Source of the DNA: JAWVFM01 sp038237625 | GTDB lineage: Bacteria > Actinomycetota > Thermoleophilia > Solirubrobacterales > 70-9 | Length of the DNA: 64,000 nucleotides | Assembly (NCBI GenBank): GCA_038237625.1 | Contig: JBBRYM010000003.1 | Location: forward strand, 192,761-256,760 | Direction: 5' to 3' | Shown: positions 9,067-15,990 of the stretch, piece by piece | How the letters are laid out: each line of letters opens with the position of its first letter | Numbering within the stretch: the first letter of the stretch is position 1 | Position numbers and translations under genes: made by a program | The notes under the pieces: model-generated | The model's database searches: none | Seen by the model: the letters and a program-made list of their open reading frames with translations, nothing else | What the model was told of the DNA's origin: nothing

Positions 9067-9750
9067 TCAGCGCCCCCGAGCCTGCCTCATGGCGGCGACC
9101 ATCTCCTCGTCGCTCGGGAGGTCCTTGCCATCGAGATGCCTGAGAAGCCGCGCGGCGATCTCGCGCCGGGCGCTCTCGGTCTCCTTACCGCGGTGCCAGT
9201 CGAACTGCGCTGACGGGATCCGGTATGAGCCGCCGGGAGTTCGCGCAAATTCGATCTTCCCGGCTTCGCACCACTTGTAGACAGCTTGAGGCGTGACTCC
9301 GAAGTGAGCGGCAACGTCGGCTACGGAGAGCGTGTCGGGGAGCGTCTTTGAAACAGCGTCTGAAGTTGCCGCGTCTCTCCACATGCTTGCCAGCTCAAGG
9401 GCGAGCTCGCGCGTCTGAAGATCCATGTGATCGACAGCCGCGCTCTCATCAAGCGCGCCGGCGATGGTCAGCGCAAATTCGGCTGCTGAGGTGCCATCGG
9501 CTTCGTCCTCAGTTCCGACACCCTCGAATTCATGCCGCAAGACATCTCGTCCAATCAGCCCACTCGCATCGAGAGTCCTCAAGGTTGCCTCGAGAGCCTC
9601 GTCCCAGTCCGAATAAAGATCTAGATCAGGCGCAAGGAGCTCCTGGATCTCTTTCGCCAAGACCCGAAGCATGGGGGCCCTGTCGTCCGGCGCACTGGTG
9701 ATCGTTTCGTGCCACAGAGCGGCACGATCGGCTGGACTCAGAGCGAGCAT
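9067..9750 (-). CDS. HTH (excisionase-type) protein, probable antitoxin of the PIN gene
   Basis: 227 residues. The N-terminal ~125 residues are acidic and helical and contain ALSPADRAALWHETIT and DWDEALEATLRTLDASGLIG. A helix-turn-helix of the excisionase/MerR class follows at about 145-190 (SVADVAAHFGVTPQAVYKWC, then a wing GGSYRIPSAQF). Such a DNA-binding protein directly upstream of a PIN gene is expected to bind and neutralise the toxin and to autoregulate the operon. It is long for a VapB-like antitoxin. Repeated TTCAAC motifs sit just upstream of its start (9760-9783) and are a likely operator. Confidence 0.75.
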   Translation of the reverse strand: MLALSPADRAALWHETITSAPDDRAPMLRVLAKEIQELLAPDLDLYSDWDEALEATLRTLDASGLIGRDVLRHEFEGVGTEDEADGTSAAEFALTIAGALDESAAVDHMDLQTRELALELASMWRDAATSDAVSKTLPDTLSVADVAAHFGVTPQAVYKWCEAGKIEFARTPGGSYRIPSAQFDWHRGKETESARREIAARLLRHLDGKDLPSDEEMVAAMRQARGR

Positions 9751-9759
9751 GGCAACTCC

Positions 9760-9783
9760 TTCAACGGTTTCAACAAATTCAAC
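9760..9783 (-). promoter_or_regulatory. Three TTCAAC direct repeats at 9-base spacing, candidate operator
   Basis: TTCAAC occurs at 9760, 9769 and 9778, an exact 9-base period (GTTGAA on the transcribed strand). The array ends 10 bases before the ATG of the HTH antitoxin at 9750, a natural place for autoregulatory binding that also covers the ribosome-binding area. The repeats are directly visible. That the neighbouring HTH protein binds them is inference. Confidence 0.5.
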
Positions 9784-9789
9784 ATACCA

Positions 9790-9990
9790 CTACCATCGGA
9801 CCAGCACGGCATTCCTTGAGTTCGAACGTCCGTCGCCGGCTCCAGCAAGCGCACCGAGTGAGTCAAGCCTCCAGCGAGACTCGTCCTCCTCCATCCACTC
9901 AAGTACCGCCTTGCCCTCGGCGGGAACTACCGGCTCGGCGCTGTCGTGATCGGACATCTGGACAAAGCCCACAAAGTCACTATAGTTCAT
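9790..9990 (-). CDS. Possible 66-residue acidic protein upstream of the antitoxin
   Basis: ATG at 9990 gives 66 residues beginning MNYSDFVGFVQMSDHDSAEP and containing LEWMEEDESRW. It is acidic and soluble, with no recognised family. It stops 39 bases before the antitoxin start and would be the first gene of the antitoxin-toxin transcript. Its 5' end coincides with the 9-base repeats at 9962-9997, so the open frame may instead be a by-product of a regulatory region. Confidence 0.3.
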   Translation of the reverse strand: MNYSDFVGFVQMSDHDSAEPVVPAEGKAVLEWMEEDESRWRLDSLGALAGAGDGRSNSRNAVLVRW

Positions 9991-9997
9991 AAAGTCC
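9962..9997. repeat. 9-base tandem motif (ACAAAG-type) between divergent genes
   Basis: Consecutive 9-base units read ACAAAGCCC, ACAAAGTCA, CTATAGTTC and ATAAAGTCC, with ACAAAG or a close variant at 9962, 9971 and 9989 and a degenerate unit at 9980. The stretch is the most AT-rich part of the gap between the antitoxin (leftward) and the small HTH gene at 10058 (rightward). A binding array for either HTH protein is plausible. Confidence 0.4.
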
Positions 9998-10057
9998 ACA
10001 GGCCCCGCTAGATTTCGATCGTCAGCTACGGCTGATGTACTCGACCCAGGAGCAGCG

Positions 10058-10312
10058 ATGGAAGCGAAGCTGTTGAACGTGCGCGCCACGGCAGAGCGTC
10101 TCGGTGTGCACGAGAACACGATCCGCAACTGGGAGAGCCGCAGCTTGCTGCGGAGCATCCGCCTGCCTGGCTCCAACTTCCGCCGCTTCCCCCGCGAGGA
10201 GGTCGAGCGGATGCACCGGGAGATGTTCCAAAGCTACGCGCCCGCTACCGAGTTGCCCGAGGAGGGTCAGACCGGTGTTCGCGGTGGCCCCGTGGAGGGC
10301 GACCTTCTGTAG
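10058..10312 (+). CDS. Small excisionase-family helix-turn-helix DNA-binding protein
   Basis: 84 residues. Residues ~6-55 are a MerR/excisionase-type helix-turn-helix (LLNVRATAERLGVHENTIRN, then WESRSLLRSIRLPGSNFRRF and FPREEVERM), followed by a short acidic tail. An AGGAG ribosome-binding site precedes the ATG. It could act as a stand-alone repressor or an orphan antitoxin-like regulator. It is convergent with the nuclease-like gene at 10328, with 15 bases between stops. The fold is clear; the target is unknown. Confidence 0.8.
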   Translation: MEAKLLNVRATAERLGVHENTIRNWESRSLLRSIRLPGSNFRRFPREEVERMHREMFQSYAPATELPEEGQTGVRGGPVEGDLL

Positions 10313-10327
10313 GACCCGCCGCGGGGG

Positions 10328-11044
10328 TCATTGCCCAAACCCCTCCACCAACTCACCTCTGCCCCGTGCGTCGAGCAGCACGTGGCCAGCGTGGGGAGTA
10401 ACGGCGCCTGACAGACCAAGCTCTTCGTTCGCCGCCTCGATCGCTTCGATCCATTGCTCGCGGCTCGTCGGGCCGTGAGGGTCGTCGGTAAACAACAAGT
10501 GGACAAGCCATGCCCAAACCCCAACCACCTCCCGAAGCCAGTACAGATGGGCGAGCCGGTTCCCGGTCTGATAGAGCCGTCCCAGCCATCGCCCCGGATC
10601 CTCCGCAACCCCCAACCAACCCTGAGTTCTCTGGACGGCGGCCGCGATCTGTGTCCGAGCGGGCTCCGTGGCTCCACAACCGTCGCCGAAGAGCTCTTCG
10701 GGGTAGCTCTTTCCCTCGGCCAAGAGGACGCCGGGACGCTGTCCGTTCGTCTCCACCGTGGCGAGCGCATCCCACCTCGGGCCGCCAGCCGGCCAGAACT
10801 CGCCCAGCGCAGGGATGTGCGCCTCAAGTCCAAGGGCCCGGAGGAAGGCGCCGTCGTGATACTCGACGAACCCCTGCACCTCAAGCGGCGACACCCACTT
10901 AATGCGCGCGTCGGCCGGCAGGGACGGGAGCGCATGGGCGAGCGCCGTCCGAAGCTCTGCCACCCGCCGATTGACGTAGATCTGCGTCTGAAGCTGGCTG
11001 CCCTTGTAGGCGCGACCTTGCGGATCGATCCTTGCCGCCATCAC
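10328..11044 (-). CDS. Hypothetical protein with a candidate PD-(D/E)XK nuclease core
   Basis: 238 residues from GTG 11044 (ATG at 11041 is an equal alternative). The middle holds EVQGFVEYHDGAFLRALGLE, then PRWDALATVE and VLLAEGKSYPEEL. The spacing E..D92..E110-x-K112 fits the metal-binding core of PD-(D/E)XK nucleases, with hydrophobic strands before the ExK. The C-terminal half is helical and Trp-rich (LAHLYWLREVVGVWAWLVHL). No signal peptide or membrane segment is convincing. Its position beside type I restriction and toxin-antitoxin genes supports a DNA- or defence-related role, but the nuclease call rests on motif reading alone. Confidence 0.6.
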   Translation of the reverse strand: MMAARIDPQGRAYKGSQLQTQIYVNRRVAELRTALAHALPSLPADARIKWVSPLEVQGFVEYHDGAFLRALGLEAHIPALGEFWPAGGPRWDALATVETNGQRPGVLLAEGKSYPEELFGDGCGATEPARTQIAAAVQRTQGWLGVAEDPGRWLGRLYQTGNRLAHLYWLREVVGVWAWLVHLLFTDDPHGPTSREQWIEAIEAANEELGLSGAVTPHAGHVLLDARGRGELVEGFGQ

Positions 11045-11074
11045 TGGCCGTTAGCCCTCCCCAGGCGCGGGAAT

Positions 11075-11458
11075 CTAGGCAACGAGCTCGCGCCTATGCC
11101 CTGCCGGCGCCGCGTGGAACTCCGTGACCCACGCACGCGGGACGAAGGTTGGCCGGTCGCGCTTGCGACTCAGTCGATCGCCTAACCACAGAACCGCCAG
11201 GAGCAGGACCACAGCAACAGCGCCTGCCTCCGGCGGGCGGGCAACCACATCGGAGCCATCCGGGAAGACGAGCGCGATAGGTCTGCGATCCGTGATGGCA
11301 CGCGAGATCAGCGCCGAAGTGTCAGACGAGTCGCCCGGGATCAGAATCGTTCCGTCCGGATAGCGCTCGTAGATCTCGGGATCGACGGCGACTCTCGACA
11401 GCAGATCGAAGGAGGCGTCGGCGCCGGGCGTGCTCTTGCTTCGAGCTAGCTCTTCCAT
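11075..11458 (-). CDS. Hypothetical single-pass membrane protein
   Basis: From ATG 11458 the product is 127 residues. A polar N-terminal domain (MEELARSKSTPGADASFDLL, DPEIYERYPDGTILIPGD) is followed by one hydrophobic helix (AGAVAVVLLLAVLWLGDRL) and a basic tail. The open frame continues upstream to 11608, but that part lies over the small membrane ORF at 11446-11583 and is Pro/Gly-rich noise, so the internal ATG is preferred. It overlaps that small gene by 13 bases. I recognise no family. Confidence 0.55.
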   Translation of the reverse strand: MEELARSKSTPGADASFDLLSRVAVDPEIYERYPDGTILIPGDSSDTSALISRAITDRRPIALVFPDGSDVVARPPEAGAVAVVLLLAVLWLGDRLSRKRDRPTFVPRAWVTEFHAAPAGHRRELVA

Positions 11459-11583
11459 GCCTGAATGATCGTTTTCCAATGTTGTCGCATGGCGGGCTGC
11501 GAGTCGATTACCCAAACTACTGCAGCGACTGCAGCAACCACGAGCAGGAGCAGCACCGCCGTGAGGGCCACCCGACCAGTCAC
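11446..11583 (-). CDS. Possible 45-residue membrane peptide
   Basis: GTG at 11583 opens 45 codons ending at TAG 11446-11448. The peptide is almost entirely one hydrophobic helix (LTAVLLLLVVAAVAAVVWVI) followed by a polar tail ending in QAWKS. It starts 48 bases after the stop of the propeller lipoprotein gene and overlaps the start of the next gene. The clean membrane segment argues for a real small gene. The weak start signal keeps confidence moderate. Confidence 0.45.
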   Translation of the reverse strand: MTGRVALTAVLLLLVVAAVAAVVWVIDSQPAMRQHWKTIIQAWKS

Positions 11584-11631
11584 TCGGAGGCTCGGGCGGC
11601 CCGGGCATTCAGCAGGTGTCTCTGACGTCGG

Positions 11632-12699
11632 CTAGCAGCTGAGTCGTCCGTCGCCGGTTCTGGGCCGGCTCGGTCGCCACGCCGGATCCGAATACCACGG
11701 CCCACGCCCGATGCCCTTGAGGATCGTGTGCGCGCAGGTGCCGTCGGAGTTCACCTCGAAGATCGACATCGCCTCGGCGTTCTGGAAGACCACGCCGCGC
11801 TGGTATGCGATCCGGGCGCCGCTCGGAAGCCAGGAGGGATGCGCTTCGTCGAGTGCGTTCGTTCGCGTCAACCTCTTGGCGCCCGACCCATCTGGCCGGG
11901 CGACGTAGAGCTCGCCGCCGAAGAAGCAGCGGTCGCCGTAACAGAGGCGGCCGTTGTGATCGGCGGAGCTCGAATAGGCGATCTGGCTGCCGTCCGGCGA
12001 GTAGGCGGGGTCCCTGGCCTGGTCGATCAACTTCGTCGGCTCGCCCGACCCGTCGGCGTTCATCACGTCGATCTCGAGGCTCTGCGGTTTGAGAGTGGCC
12101 CGGGTGAAGGCGAGCCTCGCGCCGTCGGGACTGAACGAGCCGGCGGTCAAGATCTCCAGGTTCGCGGCCGCGGCGATCTGCGTCGGGGCCGATCCATCTG
12201 TCCCAACCGACCACAAGCTCCCGCTGAACCGCCTGCCGGCGTGACTCAGCCGAGTGAAGGCAATCGTCCTGCCATCGGGCGACAAGACCGGGATGGCAGC
12301 GTCACCGACGTTGGTGATCCGACGAGCATTGCTGCCGCCGGCATCGATCGTGTAGATGTTGGTCCGATCGGTCAGCCCCCCGGATTGACTCCCGGGCCCG
12401 CCGGCGAAGGCAAGGCGGCGTCCATCCGGAGACCACGAAACGGACGTGAAGAGCGCCGGGTTGATGCCGCCCGTGCTGGACTCGCCCGTCAGTCGCTTGG
12501 AGCGGCCGCGGTCATCCGAGATTCCGAGGTCGTATACCGCGCTTCCGTGGGCCGTGAAGAACGCCAGCTCGGGCCGCGGAGTCTTGACCAGGGGCACCGA
12601 TGAAACCTCAGTCGGCGTTGTGGGTGACTGACCGCCGCCGCAACCCAGTATGAGAGCGCAGACGCTCAGCATCCCGATCCAGGCGACTCGTTCGCTCAT
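11632..12699 (-). CDS. Lipoprotein with TolB/PD40-type beta-propeller repeats
   Basis: 355 residues. The signal peptide MSERVAWIGMLSVCALILGC ends in a lipobox (LILGC), so it is expected to be lipid-anchored outside the membrane. The remainder contains several PD40/WD40-like blades with SWSPDGRRLAF, VLSPDGRTIAFTR, SFSPDGARLAF and AYSPDGSQIAYSS, alternating with lines listing sensor-like values. Such TolB-type propellers usually mediate protein-protein contact. No partner is indicated. It heads a short unit with the two small membrane-protein genes at 11583 and 11458. Confidence 0.85.
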   Translation of the reverse strand: MSERVAWIGMLSVCALILGCGGGQSPTTPTEVSSVPLVKTPRPELAFFTAHGSAVYDLGISDDRGRSKRLTGESSTGGINPALFTSVSWSPDGRRLAFAGGPGSQSGGLTDRTNIYTIDAGGSNARRITNVGDAAIPVLSPDGRTIAFTRLSHAGRRFSGSLWSVGTDGSAPTQIAAAANLEILTAGSFSPDGARLAFTRATLKPQSLEIDVMNADGSGEPTKLIDQARDPAYSPDGSQIAYSSSADHNGRLCYGDRCFFGGELYVARPDGSGAKRLTRTNALDEAHPSWLPSGARIAYQRGVVFQNAEAMSIFEVNSDGTCAHTILKGIGRGPWYSDPAWRPSRPRTGDGRLSC

Positions 12700-12796
12700 C
12701 CAGTCACCGAGCGTACTTGGATGGCGGCAAGCGCCAAACGGGGTCGACGGGAGTCAAGATCACTACTCGCCGAGCGAGGGGTGGGACCGGAAGCCC

Positions 12797-13990
12797 TCAG
12801 CACGAATTCCGAAAGAGCCGGAGAGGGCCGTGGTAGCCGTGCCTGGTCCTCGTCGTCGAGATCCGGACGACGTGGAGGGTTTCGCCGCGGAGCTCGAGGT
12901 GCACCCGCTCAATGCGCCACGGTCCATCGATCGAATTCCCGGTCGGTTGCGCCGTGATCTGGATCAGCACGTGGCTTCCATCCGGTCGCACCTGACATGC
13001 CACGGGGCTCGTCAGGGATGCGTCGAAGTTCCCGCCAAGGATCGCCGGCCCGGGTTTCAGGTGGGCCTGCCCAGTCCGCTCCGGTGCTATCCGCAGCGGG
13101 TGAATCGCATGTCTTCCGACTCGAAAGAACCCGACCATCTGGATCACAGCGCCGGGGCCCACCTTCAGCGCGAGCTCGCTGCGACCGTTTCCCCGCAGGT
13201 CGGTAGCGGTGAAGAGCTGGCCGCGAGTCAGCTCGCAGGGCCCGGAGCCACAGCGCTTCAGGCTGCGGTGGAGAGTTCCACCCGACCCGAACTTCACGCG
13301 AACCTGGTAACGGCGAGGGCGGGAGCTCGTGGCACGTTCCGTGCAGTCCCGTCGCGCCGGTAGGCGATCGATGAGCGTCGCTGCGTCGGAGGTGCCGTCT
13401 CCATCGAAATCGCCCATCGTCTTGGCCAGCAGGCAGGTTCGCCGGCCGACCTCCCCGGGCTTCGGGGTCGCCTTAGTCGAGGAGGTACGGGACGTCGACG
13501 AACAGCAGGGGGTCGATGCCCGGCCCGTCAAACTGGACGACGCGGAGTTCGCCTCACTGAGGCACCGATCAATGTCCTCGCGAGTAGCGTCGGCAGGGTT
13601 CGTGTAATAGATCACCGTTGCCAACCCGTGCGGCGCAACGACCACGCCGGAGGACTTGGCGTCAGCCTCAATCTTGGCGAGCTTTCGGCTCGCCTCGGCG
13701 TCGGTCGCGTAGATCCCGATCTCGCCAGCTGATGTCTTGTCGCTACCGGGCTGAAAGAAGACCGCGGCGTCGGGCGCGTCCATGTCGCTCGCCGGCACCG
13801 GACCGGCCCGACCTTCGTAGCCGTGGGCGTTCAGGCAGTTCCGGATAGTGAGAGACGCGCTGAGCGGAGGACCCTTGGTCAGCTCCACTGATTTCTGTTT
13901 GGAGGTCGGCGATCCGCCTCCCTGATCACCGCAGGAGGCGAGGAACACGAATGCGAGCCCAAGAGCGATGGCCGTGGGCGCACGAGTCAC
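12797..13990 (-). CDS. Secreted lipoprotein, possible FG-GAP-like repeats
   Basis: About 397 residues from GTG 13990 (MTRAPTAIALGLAFVFLASC, a clean lipoprotein signal). An ATG at 14017 would only lengthen the signal by nine residues. The N-terminal half has a small domain with Cys residues and DIDRCLSEANSASSSLTG. The C-terminal half includes MGDFDGDGTSDAATLIDR and ATDLRGNGRSELALKVG, resembling Ca-binding FG-GAP/VCBS loops. No catalytic motif is visible. It belongs to a run of exported proteins on this strand. Confidence 0.7.
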   Translation of the reverse strand: MTRAPTAIALGLAFVFLASCGDQGGGSPTSKQKSVELTKGPPLSASLTIRNCLNAHGYEGRAGPVPASDMDAPDAAVFFQPGSDKTSAGEIGIYATDAEASRKLAKIEADAKSSGVVVAPHGLATVIYYTNPADATREDIDRCLSEANSASSSLTGRASTPCCSSTSRTSSTKATPKPGEVGRRTCLLAKTMGDFDGDGTSDAATLIDRLPARRDCTERATSSRPRRYQVRVKFGSGGTLHRSLKRCGSGPCELTRGQLFTATDLRGNGRSELALKVGPGAVIQMVGFFRVGRHAIHPLRIAPERTGQAHLKPGPAILGGNFDASLTSPVACQVRPDGSHVLIQITAQPTGNSIDGPWRIERVHLELRGETLHVVRISTTRTRHGYHGPLRLFRNSC

Positions 13991-14029
13991 GGGCTGAGCG
14001 TAGACGCGTGGACACACTGGCTCGTGGGA

Positions 14030-14632
14030 TCACCTCGCCGAACCCACGAGCCGCGTCGATGTGATCAATGCTCGCACCGCCTCCTCGTTCGGAGCGGGGT
14101 CCGGCCCGGCCATGCAGGCGCGGAGCTCGTACCAGTTCGACTCCGCCCCTGTGCGCTTGACGACGAGGTCGAGTCCACGGGCTGCACCGAGGCCCGGGCA
14201 GCCCTCGAGGCTCGTCCCCAGCTTCGCCGGATCACCTCCAACCATTAGCGGCCTGCCTTTAGCGTCGGCGAACTTCCACGTCGGCGAGCCGTTCTCTGTC
14301 CAAGAGACGAGAACGCCACCGGGACCGAGCCGATCAAGCGGGCGGCTGCAGCGCACGGAGGTTTCCCCGTGCCCGAAGTGGTGGTGGACGCACGGGTGGT
14401 GCATCGGCTCGTTGCTCAGATAGACCAGCGGCGAGGAGAAGCTCGAACTGAGTCCGAACGTACGAGTTCTCCAGGAGGCCGGATACCTAAACGAGAAGCC
14501 ATGGGAGGCGAACGTCGCCAACGGCACCGCTTCGGTCGACCCTGCCATCGGCGTTGACTGATCCGTCGCGGCGCCTCCGCAGCCGACAACTACTCCCAGG
14601 CAAAGACCGAGGATGGCGAGCCTCCACCTCAT
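14030..14632 (-). CDS. Hypothetical lipoprotein
   Basis: 200 residues from ATG 14632, which overlaps the stop of the upstream gene (ATGA); an earlier ATG at 14668 would fall inside that gene. The signal MRWRLAILGLCLGVVVGCGG has a lipobox. The mature part has a segment ATFASHGFSFRYPASWRTRT, similar to the PsbP/DUF1795-like pattern (region SFRYPASW) seen in many secreted proteins, and a His-rich patch (HHPCVHHHFGHG) that might bind metal. Function unknown. Confidence 0.7.
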   Translation of the reverse strand: MRWRLAILGLCLGVVVGCGGAATDQSTPMAGSTEAVPLATFASHGFSFRYPASWRTRTFGLSSSFSSPLVYLSNEPMHHPCVHHHFGHGETSVRCSRPLDRLGPGGVLVSWTENGSPTWKFADAKGRPLMVGGDPAKLGTSLEGCPGLGAARGLDLVVKRTGAESNWYELRACMAGPDPAPNEEAVRALITSTRLVGSAR

Positions 14633-15312
14633 TTCGCGAGAACGTTGCGGCGAAAGACCGCCTCCCACTTCGGATGCGGAATCGGCGGCCCCTGCACACG
14701 GAACTCGGCCGTGACATCGCGGAACTGTGCTTTGCCGCGCCCGGGAAGGTCGGTGACGCCAAGGACCGCCCGATAAAGGCCCGGCTTCACGCTCGAGGGG
14801 ACGAAGACCGAGTCGCAGACCATGCCCACAGTCCTGGGCGCGACGGTGAAAAGGGGCAGAGCGAACGACAAGCCCTTGACCCTGACCGTCCGCCCTGTGC
14901 GCACGCTTTCGATGCTCGTCGGTTCGCCGTACCCGATCTCTTTGCCGCTGTCGTTGGCAACGGTCACGGTGAATTTTGCTCCCGGGCGAAACGCAGACGC
15001 CTCCATCAGAAGACGGACCGGAGCGTCTGACCTGTCGACGAAAGTCGATCGCAGCTGCCGTTCGACGTTCCGCTCAGCGGCACGCTGCTCCTGCGGCGTC
15101 GAGACGTGACGCCGATTCGATCGACGGCACGCTCGGGCGGCATCCTTGGCAGGCTGGGAGGCGAACTCGTAATGGCTAGCGCTCGACTGGTGTCCAACCG
15201 TTGTCCCGGACGACTCACCCGTGGAGCCACCCGATCCGCAACCGGAGACGAGGATCGCTACCGCCCCCGTGACTGCCGAGAGTTTCTTAGTGGGTCGCGG
15301 CCGCTGGAGCAA
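14629..15312 (-). CDS. Hypothetical lipoprotein
   Basis: 227 residues with signal and lipobox (SAVTGAVAILVSGCGSGGS). The mature region begins Ser/Thr/Gly-rich, then has a basic helical segment (EQRAAERNVERQLRSTF) and a beta-rich part (KFTVTVANDSGKEIGYGEPT, KPGLYRAVLGVTDLP) that looks like an immunoglobulin-like fold. It overlaps the gene upstream by 26 bases and the one downstream by 4, so it sits in the middle of an operon of three small exported proteins. Confidence 0.7.
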   Translation of the reverse strand: MLQRPRPTKKLSAVTGAVAILVSGCGSGGSTGESSGTTVGHQSSASHYEFASQPAKDAARACRRSNRRHVSTPQEQRAAERNVERQLRSTFVDRSDAPVRLLMEASAFRPGAKFTVTVANDSGKEIGYGEPTSIESVRTGRTVRVKGLSFALPLFTVAPRTVGMVCDSVFVPSSVKPGLYRAVLGVTDLPGRGKAQFRDVTAEFRVQGPPIPHPKWEAVFRRNVLAK

Positions 15313-15910
15313 TCGTGTTCCCGATCCGCTGAAGCAGCTCGAGGTCGTCGCCGCCGCTGAGCTCGACCGTTGTGTGGTCGATCACAGTTCTGATGTACGC
15401 GGCGTTGCTCTGCGTTGAGTCGCCCGGCGAGCGGGGCTCTACGCAAACTGCCTGATGGCCTTGGATTTCGCACAGCGACTTGCCGACTTCGGGCGTCTTC
15501 GAGACATCCTCCTCGGGCGTCGCCCAGTTCCCAGGCGAGGAGTCCTCGTAGATGCTGATGAAGGGCTGGCGCAGGTCGCCTGAAGTGTCATTGGGCGGAG
15601 GGAATTCGAGCGTCAACGCCGTCCCAAAGCGGCCGCCGAAGATCCCAGTCATGTTCTCGGCGTTGGCGGCCGGGTCGTCTGGGACAAGCGGTGTGCCCTG
15701 GAAACCTCTTTGAGCGGCCGCCAGCGTCGTCCTGTCCAAGCCGTTGTGGGGAATCATCAGACCGGTCTCGGCGGCGTGAAGCGCCTGCTGCGACGAAGGC
15801 CCCGAGTGGGCTTTCGTTGTTGTTGAGCCCGAGCCGCCGAGCACGAGCCAGGCGGCGGCCGCGGCAAGAGATGCCACACCGGCGGCCGCGATTATCCAAC
15901 GGGCCTTCAC
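15287..15910 (-). CDS. Hypothetical membrane-anchored exported protein
   Basis: 207 residues with an N-terminal hydrophobic anchor (WIIAAAGVASLAAAAAWLVL) and no lipobox Cys, so it is either anchored or secreted. The extracellular part carries two Cys (SLCEIQGHQAVCVEP) that may form a disulfide. It is first of the operon with the two lipoprotein genes at 14629 and 14030, overlapping the next by 26 bases. I recognise no family. Confidence 0.65.
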   Translation of the reverse strand: MKARWIIAAAGVASLAAAAAWLVLGGSGSTTTKAHSGPSSQQALHAAETGLMIPHNGLDRTTLAAAQRGFQGTPLVPDDPAANAENMTGIFGGRFGTALTLEFPPPNDTSGDLRQPFISIYEDSSPGNWATPEEDVSKTPEVGKSLCEIQGHQAVCVEPRSPGDSTQSNAAYIRTVIDHTTVELSGGDDLELLQRIGNTIAPAAATH

Positions 15911-15990
15911 GTCTCAACACTACGCGCCGTGGCACGACCCGTCACGGAGCCCAACCGAGCCTTAACGCGCGTCAGGGAGGTGTCTCCTTG

